Assembly (NCBI GenBank): GCA_013398055.1
Contig: VZRS01010750.1
Coordinates: forward strand, 496,001-560,000
Source of the DNA: Ifrita kowaldi
Taxonomy: Eukaryota > Chordata > Aves > Passeriformes > Cinclosomatidae
Length of the DNA: 64,000 nucleotides
Direction: 5' to 3'
The notes under the pieces: generated by a model
The model's database searches: none
Told to the model about the DNA's origin: nothing
The model's input: only the letters and a program-made list of their open reading frames with translations
Position numbers and translations under genes: made by a program
In this document: piece by piece, positions 52,796-64,000 of the stretch
Layout of the letters: the number at the start of each line of letters is the position of its first letter
How positions within the stretch are numbered: the stretch's first letter is position 1

Positions 52796-55700
52796 TTTCT
52801 AATTCTGTCTTTTATAGCCAAGGGGTATTGCTCAAAAGCAATGTTCCCCAAACACTCTTAATTTTTAATCCTTTTTTTGGTATTAATTTTCCTTTGATCC
52901 TATGACCAACTAGTGTTTTGTTTTCATTTTTTCCATCCTCAGTCTCCTTTCTTTCCCCACTGCATGATTTAATTCTTGAAGCCAGATTTGAGAGATCTGA
53001 AGTTGGAGTTTTCCATGCCAGGAGGGCTGAGGCAGGTCCCCCTCGCACTGCACTTCAGCATCTGTCGTTCCTTCTATGTCCTTCTGGGGATTTGCCAAAG
53101 GGGATTCAAAACTGGCTTAAATGGCAACTAATATACAGATGTAGAGTAGGTGTGTTAAAGCTCTGTTATTTTATCTTACTCTTTACTTGTTATCAGTGCA
53201 TCAAATCTGGATGCAGCCACCAGAAGCCACTCTCCATTGCTCAGGCTGCTAACACACTCAGGTGAGGAAAAGGAGGAATATAATGTGAGATTGCTGTGAA
53301 TGAGATTCTCATCACCAAGGCCAACAGCACCGCAGGATTGGAAAAAAAGTTATGCACTTCCCTGAGAAAAGGAAATATCTGTACTGGTATTAGATAAAAC
53401 AGAAGAATTAAGAGACCAACATTCCCATGGTGCAGGGCAATGGCTACACAGACAGATATGAAAGTCGTATTTTCCCTAGAAGTAGATCATTAAGATAATT
53501 TTTTACAAGATATCCTATGCCTTGCTCTGAAATATCTCCTATAGCCACAGTGTCCATGTCTGATGGTCCTTCCTCTGCTTCTAATTTAGGGGTGGTGAGT
53601 ATATATTGGAAATTAGCTGTGTGCATTCCTTCTTATTCGTTTTGCTTTAAGGATGTTCACATCTCTATAGTTCTATTTCCACTGGCAATACAGAGGATGA
53701 GTTCACTGGCAGAAAAGCTCATGAGAATTATGAGATTTACAGGAATATCAGTGACTGGTTTTTTTTAAAGTCTGGTGAATATTTTGACTTACTTGCCAGG
53801 GCAAAGCTGAGGAGCATCCGAAATGCCACACTGAGCATTCCTGATGAACTGCTTCTCAATAAGATTTGGGAAATTTTGGGATAAATTCTCAAATACATTT
53901 CATACAACTCTAAGTTACTCATGCTTAACTTCACAATGGGAAAATTACTTGCATATGTCAGGGGTATTTTTTTCAGGCATGGTTCTATTTTAAAATTCCA
54001 ACTAAGATTTTAACATGTAGCACAGTCTTTAAAGCTGTATTAAAATAACAAAAGTGACCAGGAAAATCCAGCTGGGAATTCTGTTGTAATTTTAATTCAG
54101 CTGTATTATATATCTTATGCATTTCACAATATGCAACCCTTATTCTGTAAAGAGCTAAGCATGTGTTTGAATTTATACATTTTGAGTTTTAATGAGAACT
54201 CACAGAGTGTAAAGTTAAGCATACATAAAATCAGATTAAGAGTTACTGTTAACACTAGAGTGGTACATTCAAACTCTGGAGAGAGAAAAAAAACCCAAAC
54301 ACCTACTGTAGATGAGAGAAATTTGATGAATTAACTTTTAACTTCAGGTGGTATTTTTATTTCTTAGAACACATTATTCAACCCCAGTATTAATTGCAGT
54401 AATACTCTTCTTTCTTGTTCCATTTTCTCTGTATTAAGCAGTTTTTGGCTACAAACAGTCCCTTCTTATGAGAAAAGATATTCTTAAATATAAGTGTCTG
54501 TTTCTGGATCCTATTTTTCATATTGTTGCATCACCTGACCTTCTTAAGACTCCAGCTTATCTGATCACCTTTCCCAAGGCAATCCATTATTCTGCCATTG
54601 ATACTGCTACCATGAGGGGTTTTTTTTAATTAATTAACTTTATAATAAAGAGGAGAGGGTGGGTTTAAATAGAGGTGAATATTTTGCAGGTCATGAGTCA
54701 TATCATAGTTAAGCAGCACAGGCTGTGAGAGAGAAATGCAACCTTTTCCAATCAGCAGTTCTAGTGGTATAATATCCAGTAATTAATTTATCTTATTCTT
54801 CTGCATGTTCCCCTCACAAAAAGTAGCTCTTTTCTTGTATGTCAAGTAATTCATGTTCTTAATCTCAGTTCTCTGGAATAAAATCTTCTGCCATGAGACT
54901 GGCCAGCACTTGGAGCAATAGTACCTTTATTTTCTGAAGTCTTCTTGGAGCTTCTCTAACGTGTTTACTCATGGCAGTGAAGGCAATAGCTGCAGTTCAG
55001 CATTACAGCTCTGAGTGTGTGTGGACCCTCACAAGGAGCTTCTCAGTGCATTCCTCTTTGGGACATTTGTTTCCACACGTGTGCCACAGGGTCATCCCAC
55101 AAATATTTTTTCTTTGGCCATTTCCTTGGTCACTGTCATTTGAGGTTACCTCATTAGCCCAACTCTGCGAGCCTCCTTCAGGAATATTTTCTCAAGCACA
55201 AAAGCTCTGGGATGTACATCTTCAAACATTTTAATCCAGCAGCATTATGATTTAGTAGCATATGCACATAAAACAGTATTCCCCTCCTCCATCCACAGGC
55301 AAGAGAGAGAAAGGTGGCCATGAACTTTCAGGGATGCTGCAGTTCAGGTAGGGTGGGACCCTTGAGACGATCTACTTCAGCCACCTTCCTTCTCCATCCA
55401 AATGTGGCATTTGTGCTGGGAGTCCCCATCCAGCCCCTCACATCCCCTCCCTCAGACAAAATAGGTAGCCTCATCCCTCCTGCCCCACTCCTCTGAACAC
55501 CTTCCCCCTTCCTGTCCTCTTCCTCATCAGTCGTAGCCACCATGAGCTGATGGTCTCTTCCAATCACCTCATCTCCATCCCTCTACCACTCCCTTCATGG
55601 GGAGATTAACACCTGGGTTCGGTTTCTTCTCTGCCCTTCGGATCTCTTTGAAAACTTCCTTTTCCAGGGAGCCTTCCTATCTCATTTCAACCGCAGGCAG

Positions 55701-57295
55701 CTGTGGCAGATGTGCCCCTTCTCAGGGCACCAAAACAAGCAAAGACTGGGGGGAGCAGGAAGGAAGGAGGGTGACATTGCTCCAGCCTCGTGGGCCATTT
55801 CAGGATTTTATTATTTACCTGTGTAGGCAAATAATATACAAAATTTGTGAATATATTAAACATGACACATTTTCTCAGCTAAAATATTTACTGGTTTTTG
55901 TCTTACGGAGATAATGCTGATCTTACTAACAGGGGTGTGATCTCAAATCTCATTCCTGGCTTCTAACTATGTATAATAATTCAGTTCACCCATTTATCCC
56001 TTTAACACAACATTTAGGTTAAGCAGTAGGCCTAAGGGAAACAAGTTATTACTAGGCTGTTTTTAATTTTTCTTTGATGTCCTTGATTCTATTCTCATTC
56101 ATGTATTGGGGTGTGCAGCAAATGAACCTTAAGCATTTATTTTATTTACTAATTTTGCTTACTAGCATTATCAAAAGAGTGGAGCAGCTGCGAGCTTCAC
56201 AGATTGAGCATACATCTGAACATTTAACGGCCCCGGTTTATCCTGGCTTCAAGGCATCACAATATAATATTCACTGACATGAAAGCTGAAGAAAGGATGT
56301 CATGGGAAGTCTGAGCGTCACGCTGTGAGAGGGTATGTACTGCAAGACCCTCACTCCATTGGCTTCTAATAAGCTAAGTATTGATATGCAAATAAGAGAG
56401 GAGCTTGTGTGTGGCCTTTTAATACAGTCACTAAACATCGGTTCAGAAAAAAAAATAGCAAGACCGCTCCTCTTATATTTCTGCCTACAGATGCACAAAA
56501 AAACAAAATGGATGTGTTTTCACTCAGCTGCTTTGAAAGCAAACGAGACCATTGCTGAAAAACTATGTATAGGACCCGAAAGCTGAAAAATTCTGATCCA
56601 GATTTCAAACACCAGGTGCTGAGGTAGGCTGATAAGCAGAAGTGGGCTAACCCATGGAGGGAGGGTTAAAAAAAAATCAGTTCCTTCGTTCCTAACATTC
56701 CTCCCTGGGAGCAATACATGTGCCTGTGGAAGATTAGGTGCTGGGTTGCCATCTCTGAAAATAGAAATATGTTTGCAAGGTAGCAGAAAGAGAGGCCCAA
56801 AGGGCATCTCCAAGGAGGCTTTGACTCTCCTGGTTCTGACACACGCAGATAATTCCTTTTTCAAGTTTGAAGCAGGAGCAGCAGATGAGAGGAAAGCAGA
56901 TGTTAGTTTATCTTGTAAACAAGCCCCAGCATGCCACCAGATTATGACAGAGCTTCAGGTTGGAGATGGCCCTAGACAGCTAAAAGAGTGAAGGGTTTAA
57001 AAAATAGAACTGCTTCTGAAAGCACAGTTACCCAGCTACTTTGGGTGGCCTCAAATACCACGACAGGCCTGAAAGTCCCAAAGTAGTAAGGATGCTGGAA
57101 GCCATCAGTCTATAGCTGGGAGGGCATGTGTGGTCCTCTCACAGGAATCAATCAATGCGAAGAAACATAGCCCAAAATCTCCTTTATGCTCTGAATTCAC
57201 CTGCTCTGAGTAGGTTGTGCCAAACCTGGGCTTTCAAGGCATCATAGAGGAAAACCACGGCTGCACATAAAAGGTGGCACCAGGGTTGCTACATA
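52796..57295. other. Gene-free AT-rich sequence
   Basis: No exon, RNA gene or clear repeat is supported. A T run followed by taattaattaac lies near 54620-54640. Open frames are at most about 115 codons and overlap on both strands, as chance frames do. Confidence 0.6.
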
Positions 57296-57400
57296 TTCAT
57301 AGAAACATAGAATATCCTGAGCTGAAAGGAACTCACAAGGATCATTGAAGTCCAGCTCATATATTGTGTGCATGGATCACACAGAGCATTTAATAGAGAA
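57296..57400 (-). mobile_element. CR1 LINE 3'-end fragment
   Basis: The plus strand reads attcatagaaacatagaata, then cctgagctgaaaggaactca, then caaggatcattgaagtcca. This matches the reverse complement of a CR1 3' end of the subfamily with cctgagttggaagggactca and caaggatcatcgagtccaac. The first block is the inverted form of the terminal attctatg repeats. After about 57358 similarity to the following CR1 segment is only patchy, so the inner boundary is uncertain. All four clear CR1 fragments in the window have this minus orientation. Confidence 0.85.
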
Positions 57401-59877
57401 CTCAATGGCCAAAGGATGCACTGGTAAAGGTCCCTCGGACCAGGCTCTTTGTGCTGCAGCTCTGTGTGGCTGAGCTCCACGCACATATGTTAATCTCTAT
57501 TAGCATATGTCAGCTCCAGCTGCCCACATGCCCACGTGTGACTGGAGCTGATGCCAGGGGTATCATGAATAGCCCAGCCTTCATTTTTTCCACTTGCCTC
57601 CGGGCTTGTCTGTGTGGGAGTATAAAATAGTGCAAGATAAGATGCTATATTTATATTCCTATAAGGCACTCACAGATTTGCATTCCAGAACAACCACATT
57701 TTTCCAGCTTAACTTAGGCTGCTTTGAAAACAACTCAAGCTAAGCAAGAAAAAGCCATTCTTTATTCCCAAATAAGCATGTCCCACATCAGTATTACTGC
57801 TGAGTTCCCATTCACCGCTGTGATTTCTCATGTGAAGACAAAGAGGGACAGCAGGGCAGAGTGGACCCACCTCGGCAGAGCCATGGGCCAGTTGCCACTC
57901 TCCCCAGACCTCTCCGTGTGCAGGTTCCCCAACGCCTCTCCTCCTCTGCCCCTCTTTCTCCGGCAGCTGGTCCCACTTCCTCCTGCAGCTTTTCTCTAAA
58001 TGGGTGCATGCACTCAGCCTGCTGTATACACATATTCCCTCCTAAATTCATTTCCTTTCCTCTATACACATGCCTAATCACAAGATTCATCTTACTTTCC
58101 ATTTTCCCTGCTGACATTAAACAAATAAAAGCAGCAGCAAAGAAAGAGAAATGTAGAAGTCAGCTTAATTCCCAGTGGATATAAACTGTTGCAGTGCTGT
58201 AACACATACCTGCACACACACACTCATGCACCCATATGAATCTTCATAAGAGAAGAAATCGCTTCTGTGTCTTCCTATTATAGAGACACTTCCCTTTCAA
58301 CACAACCAGTAGGGAAGCTGCTTAATAATGAAGACTTGAAAATCTGCTCTTATTTCTCTAGGCTTTAAATGCTCAGCTCAGCCCTGTGTTGTGTGCATCA
58401 TCCTTTCTGGCGTGGAAGGTTTAGGAGGATTCACAGAGAGCCCATTAACATTGCTCCTTAATTGGCTCAAGGCATCACTGCTGATCTCAGCTTGGCACAA
58501 CGTTCATTTCCCATGCACCATTCCAGGCCCCTGTCACTTCAAAAAATAGAAAATCAGGAGTAATACCTGAGAATGATGCATAAAATTAAAACTAGAACTT
58601 AGTCTGGGAAATCACAGGTGAAAGATGTGCATTTTATAGCCTTCCTGGGAATATAATGCTTTCACAAAACTAGCAAAGACATTTGATTACAGTTTTTCAT
58701 TCTGAACCTGTGTCAAAGTGCTTAACCTTTCACTTGCCAGTGCACCACCACTATTTTGAACTGTGATTAAAATGCATATTCCCTCCCCTTGTTTAACTGC
58801 ATGATGCTTAAGGAGGAAAGTAAACACAGGTGTATAGAGGCGTATTTTGCATACTTGGGCTGCCTGGGGACAAAACTCACACCAGCAATGGTGATTCAAC
58901 CCAACTCACCTGAGCTCTGCTGCATCAGAGCAGGTAATTGCCATGAATCACCGGCTCTCCACAGCATGGAGAAGATTAATGGCAGCAGACATCGGAGCTG
59001 CCAACTCGGAAGATTTCTGTGGAGGAGCAGGGACAGCTACGCGTGAGGAATGTGTGATAAAAAGCTACACTGGGGCTATAATAAAGTGCTGCAAAGACAC
59101 TGAGGTCCTCTTCCATAACACAGACACATTAAGGTCTGTCTGATTGTGGTGACAGACAGGTATTTGACTGAACACACTGGCAGCTATTAAAAAAGAACCA
59201 GTAACTAAAAGCTAATGTCAAAATGTGATGTAGAACTGTCAGATGCCATCAGTAATAATTTTTGCTGCGACCAGTCTCTGGTAAGGAGGGCAAAGGAAAC
59301 AATATTGCTGCTGACTGCAAGGGACCAGCTGCCTGTGATTTGTGGGCTTTGGAGGCAGAGGGTCTGCTGCCACCCTCTTCAGAAGAGAGAGAGATTTATT
59401 GTCTCTGCTGATTTCCTTTCCCTTGGTTAGAGGGAAAACATTGCTGGGGAAGAAGAGCATAGGAATATGTTGCACAGAGGTAAGCACCAGTACCTACACT
59501 GGGATATTATATAGGCTTAAAGCTATCAAACAGCATATTACACAGGTTAAAGGACCACTGCTGCCTTTGTAAGGGGGATGCAAAAGAGCTGCTGGACAAG
59601 CAATATTTCTTAGCTAGAATTTATCATGAGCGATTTAGCAGGAAAACCAAGCAGAGCATTAAGACAGCCCCAGACCTTTCCCTTGCATCCATCCTTTAGG
59701 CTGTGCCAGCAGGCACATGCTGCTGAGAGGTGCAGTGGGAGGCAGGTGACCCCGTCCAGTTGTGCTGCTACTGTCCTGCTTCCCTCTCTCTCCCCAGCAG
59801 CAGCATGGCCACGGCAGGAACAGGGAAGCCTGAACTAGAAAAGAGGAATTGCCAATCAGTCCTTGTTTTGGGACCAG

Positions 59878-59907
59878 CAGTGCCCCTCTGACAAGAGAGG
59901 GGCACTG
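59878..59907. repeat. Perfect 12-bp inverted repeat with 6-base loop
   Basis: cagtgcccctct at 59878-59889 and agaggggcactg at 59896-59907 are exact reverse complements around the loop gacaag. The stem is GC-rich and would form a stable hairpin in RNA or a cruciform in DNA. There is no following T run or nearby gene that would make it a terminator-like or histone-type signal. Confidence 0.75.
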
Positions 59908-62501
59908 AGCTTACCAAATCGTCTTTAGATCCATCCACAGGAGCAGGGCCATACTGAGGCGTGTCTTCATTTGGAAGATGAAATTTAAACCATTGTCCCT
60001 ACCCTCCAAAATAGGCTGTTCTGTCAGTGTTTACATGGTGTCCTGACTTGGGTTTGTTTCCAGCAGCACTTTCAGGAGTTCTGGTTGAGCTCCACATCTC
60101 AGGAGCTGCATCTCTCAGACTGATTTCCCAAATGCTGAAGGACAGATGTAACACCACCTTTGCTCTGCTCTTTTAATGAAACTTATTAATTTCAAACTGG
60201 ACACTGCATCTCTGTGTTCAAACAGACTTCACGTCTTTTTTCTCTTCTGTTAAAGAACCCATTCCCTACCAACAACCAGTTGCTTGTAATTTTTTTTATC
60301 TTTTATTCCTCATGCATAAAGCAAGGTGCAGCTTTCCCAGGAAAATTTTCACCACTAAGAACGTTTCCCCAAATTTCAGAGTTAAAAGCAACAAGGAAGC
60401 TTACAGTGGAGGTGAAACTAATTATCTGCTGCTCTTAAAGCTGGTGAAGATTTTAGTATTGCCAGCAGCAGATCTCCGATGAGATCTTCGCAGAGCAATG
60501 CAGCAAAGGCACACCATGGCTCGCTGTGACAGATCCAAATGTATCCTGTCTGTCCAAAGGGGGCCAGTGGCTCACAGCAGCTGTCGAGCTGCTTTGTAAA
60601 CAAGTGGGGGACATAGCTGTTTAACCTAGAATCATGCATCTGAAAATATGCTTTGCCTCTCCAAGGATTTTGCTGGAAATGCTTCAAAGGATTCTGTTTT
60701 TCCCAGAAAGCTGCATCATGTGGTGTTTATCCACTCCTCGAAAGTACTCGCAGCCTTCTTCCATAGGAGAGCAGCACTTTACAGTTTGACAGTAACATCA
60801 CACATGACTTGTTAAGCACAACTTCCTAATGTAGCTCCCTGTCTGTTGCAACAGTCTCCCTGGTGGTAAAAAAATACAGTACATTGCACTCGCTATAGCA
60901 ACTGTGATGGCAATATGCAGATTACATGACCATATCGCTCTCCAGCATCTAAAAAAGAAATATTTATTTTAGCATAGTTGGTACTCTTTTCACAGTCTCT
61001 TCTTTCACTGTGCTTTTCTGTTACGCTGTATTAACTTCATCCCAGGATCTCTCTGATAAAGCTTGATACTGACCATTTTCTTTCTTGCACACATATCTTT
61101 GTATCCCAGCTGACCCTTTGTATTCCACTCTGGCCTCTGTATTCCAGTGTCTTTATTTCTAAATAGCACACGTAACCCAAGTTCATGGATCGTTTTATCT
61201 TACAATACATTGCATTCAAATACATGTCTTCATTCTCTCCTGCGGTTTATCCTATTTTTCTGCTCTCTTCCACCTATTATATCTTTCTTACAAAATGTGC
61301 CCTGCTGAAAGATATTTTTTTTTGCTGGGTTTTTAACTGGATGTAGAGTAAATTAGAGCTGTTCTTGTTTTGAAAACCTGTTACGTAACAAATTCCCATC
61401 TTTTGCAGATTTTCTCTAAAAAGTCTCTGACTGCCAGGTCAAGGATTACATTTTTTCTGATATTTTTTTATTCTTTGGGCAGGGGCACTATAGGGAAAGG
61501 TATGTTATTTGAGCTGCAGCTACAGACTCCTTATAAAGCCAGGAATAATGAAATTCTGGTTTGAAGCTCAAGTGTCGAATCATTCTTCTTTAGGACTGAA
61601 TTAAATCAACTAATTGTTTTTCCATGTCTAGAATAGAGGCAATATTGTACATCCTACCTTACAGGTATGTGTGAGGTTGAAATAATGACAATGAAGTCAT
61701 AAACTACCCCAGACCATCCAAATCACTCTTGAAAAATGTATTATTGTCCTCTTTTTCTCATTTAGTATTGTGGTTTAGCCTTTTCTCAGAAAAGAGGATT
61801 GCCAAGTCTAGTCTGAAGCCTGCATGCTGCTGAAAGGATATTGCACTGAAATAGGAGTGTAGGTGTGGATGAAGACTGCCAGAAGCATCTCCTATTACCC
61901 CAACAGGAGAAAATGACAGCCAACTTCTATATATCCTGTAGTCTGGAAAATGGTGAAATACCATCTTTTTGGCAGCCATAAATGGATAAACATTAGGTAA
62001 AAGTTAAGTGCAATGTGAATTCTGTCCAAAAAGGGCACAGATCACAAGAAATTAGAGAAGCTACGAAAATGCAGAGGGATAACTAAATGAAGGAGGCATG
62101 CAACCAGCCCATCATGCTTAAATAGCACAGATTAGAAATCTTTAGAGCCATGCTCTCTGTGCACCTGGCTGGCATTCATCTGCATTGTTATAGAACAATC
62201 TCCCCCAGTACTGGCAGAGAACAGGTCTGTCACTCATGCTGGGATTTTCCTTTTGCTAGATATTGCCATGTGTTTATGTTACAGGATATTACATGTCCTG
62301 TTTTTACCAGGCAGAGTCTGCATCCACCTGTTGTGGATTCACGTTTCTTCCTCAGGATGTACACACAGATCTGGTTTTTAGGGTTGTGGTTTTCATATGT
62401 GACTTGCAAGAAGATTGTTGGACTGTTTGCTTCAAATTTTAGCAGAAGATCAGGCAAGAGAAAAGGTAGTAAAATTTTAGCAAGTGTCTCTACAACACAG
62501 C

Positions 62502-62520
62502 AAAAAAAAAAAAAAAAAAA
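62502..62520 (+). repeat. A19 homopolymer run
   Basis: Nineteen consecutive A residues. It could be a simple repeat or the tail of a retrocopy. The preceding sequence contains no AATAAA signal at the usual distance and no recognisable gene sequence. The 128-codon frame that runs into it (62150-62536) ends in a lysine run encoded by the A tract and is not convincing as a gene. Confidence 0.8.
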
Positions 62521-64000
62521 GCAGTCTAGGGATTAGGCAGATGTTTCAGCATTAGGTAGTATATGCAATTTGAGAAGAAATACATTTTCCCCTGTTTCTT
62601 TTGCGGTCTTGTGCAGAATCCAGCTCCTCCTCAGGCACTGTACCTGTTGGACAGAAATCCTACCTTATATGCACTTTAAGAAAACGGAGAAAATAAAGGA
62701 AAATTTTCACCAGTTTAATTTATTTTGGCAATATATTTGAACAGTGAAATTGTGTTTCTTTTGCATTGCTTAGAAGGTTCATGTTGATTTGAAGATTAGG
62801 TTGGGTTTGGCAATGCAAAAATACTAATTTTAAAAGTATGGATTTTCATATTTTCTTCAACTCATTTTTCAGTCCAAAAGGGGGAAACATTTTTAAGACA
62901 GCTGAACGCAAGAAAAGAAATTCACAGGGTTTTTTTACAATTTTTTTTGCAAACTCTTCTATGAGGAAGTAGAGGAGATTTCTTCACCTTTAGATGTGTT
63001 AATTCCTTATGTCTGCCTTACAACCTTCATTTTCCATTTGAAATTAGTGGAATGAGGAAATAAAAAAATAATCATATGAAAAGAAAACCAAAACTGGCTA
63101 ATTTTCATTTTTAGAAACAAAATTACTGAAATCTTTGTTGATATATGAAATTGTAAACAAACTTTCAGTTCGTATTTTCCAAGTATAAAATAAAAAACCT
63201 GTCAAAAAAGGCTTTTGATTGCAATGACCCCGCATCTTCCAAATTGTATTTTTTTGGAAAAAATTTCTGCTCATTCTGCCAAAGTCATTGACACTTACCT
63301 TATACATGTAGATTCAAAGAGATTAATTAAAGGCAAGAAGCACTGCTAAATTGTCAGCAGCTGGGAGATGAAAGTGATTCTGGAGAGTAATTCTCCAATG
63401 ATGCTGTGGATAAGGCAGGACATTTAGTGGATACATTATCTCCCTCCTGAATTTAAACTGAGTCTGGTGAAATGGTAGTTTTCTAAATGTCCCTTTATGG
63501 TCAGATCCTATTGCTGGTGGTGTGACTTTTTATAAAGCCAAAATAAAAATATAAAATAAATGGTATAGTTAACATAAATGCTGCAAGTATACCAAATATA
63601 CAGAACTTACTGTGCACTAGGGATTACACATAAGATGAACTTTATAGTTTTTACATTTCAAAATTATAATTATTTTTCCCCTGTATTTCTCAATATGTTT
63701 CACAGGCATTCAAAGTACAAGAGTAGAGTTCCCCTGTGGTTAATTTAACCCTAGGAAATTCCCCAGAGCATAATCAAAGACTGCACAGTGGCTAACATTT
63801 CTCTCCTGTTTCAAAACTAATGAAGTTAAATCCTGCTGGCTAAGGCAGTATTTCTAAAAGTCTATTAGACTTTAAATATAGTAACAGAACAGACATCAGT
63901 CATAACTACAAAACGCATTTTTTTACCAGCTGTCTAAAAGAGGCAGCACAGCCACAAAAAGACTTCTTCCACAGGCTTGTACCAGCCTCATTATTGCTAT

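Larger units (their letters stand above)
57401..64000. other. Gene-free AT-rich sequence to window end
   Basis: No exon or RNA gene is supported. A perfect 12-bp hairpin and an A19 run are listed separately. A short CA run lies at about 58212-58222. The segment 60420-60720 is of mixed, non-repetitive composition and could be a conserved element. The last three kilobases are strongly AT-rich. Confidence 0.6.

Noticed and set aside
57617..57630. TATAAAATAG word considered as a promoter TATA box
   Set aside because: There is no associated gene, initiator or GC-rich promoter context, and such words are frequent in AT-rich DNA.
62150..62536. 128-codon plus-strand frame running into an A19 tract, considered as a retrocopy
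   Set aside because: The end is a lysine run from the A tract, there is no AATAAA upstream at the usual distance, and the rest shows no similarity to a known protein.
1..64000. Search for tRNA, snRNA and CRISPR-type structures
   Set aside because: No intact tRNA A-box and B-box pair, no U6-type sequence and no regularly spaced direct repeats were seen; the only B-box-like word lies in the MIR-like relic.

Overview
The window looks like a gene-free, AT-rich stretch of a vertebrate nuclear genome, most likely from a bird. It could be intergenic DNA (a gene desert) or the interior of a very long intron. Four points support this. The only abundant interspersed repeat is CR1, the typical avian and reptilian LINE, present as short 3'-end fragments. 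Recognisable repeats cover only a few percent of the sequence. There is one compact solo LTR of an endogenous retrovirus. No open reading frame exceeds 162 codons and none resembles a known protein family. I found no convincing protein-coding exon, tRNA, rRNA or snRNA, no bacterial-type gene organisation and no CRISPR array.

Layout. Positions 1-8667 are unique AT-rich sequence. CR1 fragments lie at 8668-8777, 31371-31571, 44028-44200 and 57296-57400, all in minus orientation, with a weaker plus-strand candidate at 52748-52795. A long imperfect hairpin sits at 11688-11805, with 22-bp near-perfect core arms. Two copies of what looks like one ancient amniote repeat family are at 20629-20785 and 42862-42982; the second is a roughly 120-bp palindrome. 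A 775-bp solo LTR, minus strand, lies at 27530-28304, flanked by a perfect 6-bp target duplication. A MIR-like SINE relic lies at 29390-29480. A non-autonomous hAT-type DNA transposon relic lies at 44536-44813, with imperfect terminal inverted repeats and a 7-of-8 target duplication.

The strongest candidate for host regulatory function is an isolated CpG island at about 41421-41740. It has about 42 CpGs in 320 bp by my hand count, a short CGG run and a CTCF-like motif, and a G-quadruplex-type G-rich tract lies about 430 bp upstream. It stands out sharply from the AT-rich surroundings and is the best guess for a promoter, an alternative first exon, a lncRNA start or an insulator. A smaller CpG-enriched patch at 52510-52700 carries a GTGAGT donor-like site on the minus strand.

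No genes can be shown to work together here. The window is best read as non-coding DNA carrying one or two regulatory islands and the remains of several transposon families. I did not find evidence for a new multi-gene biological system.
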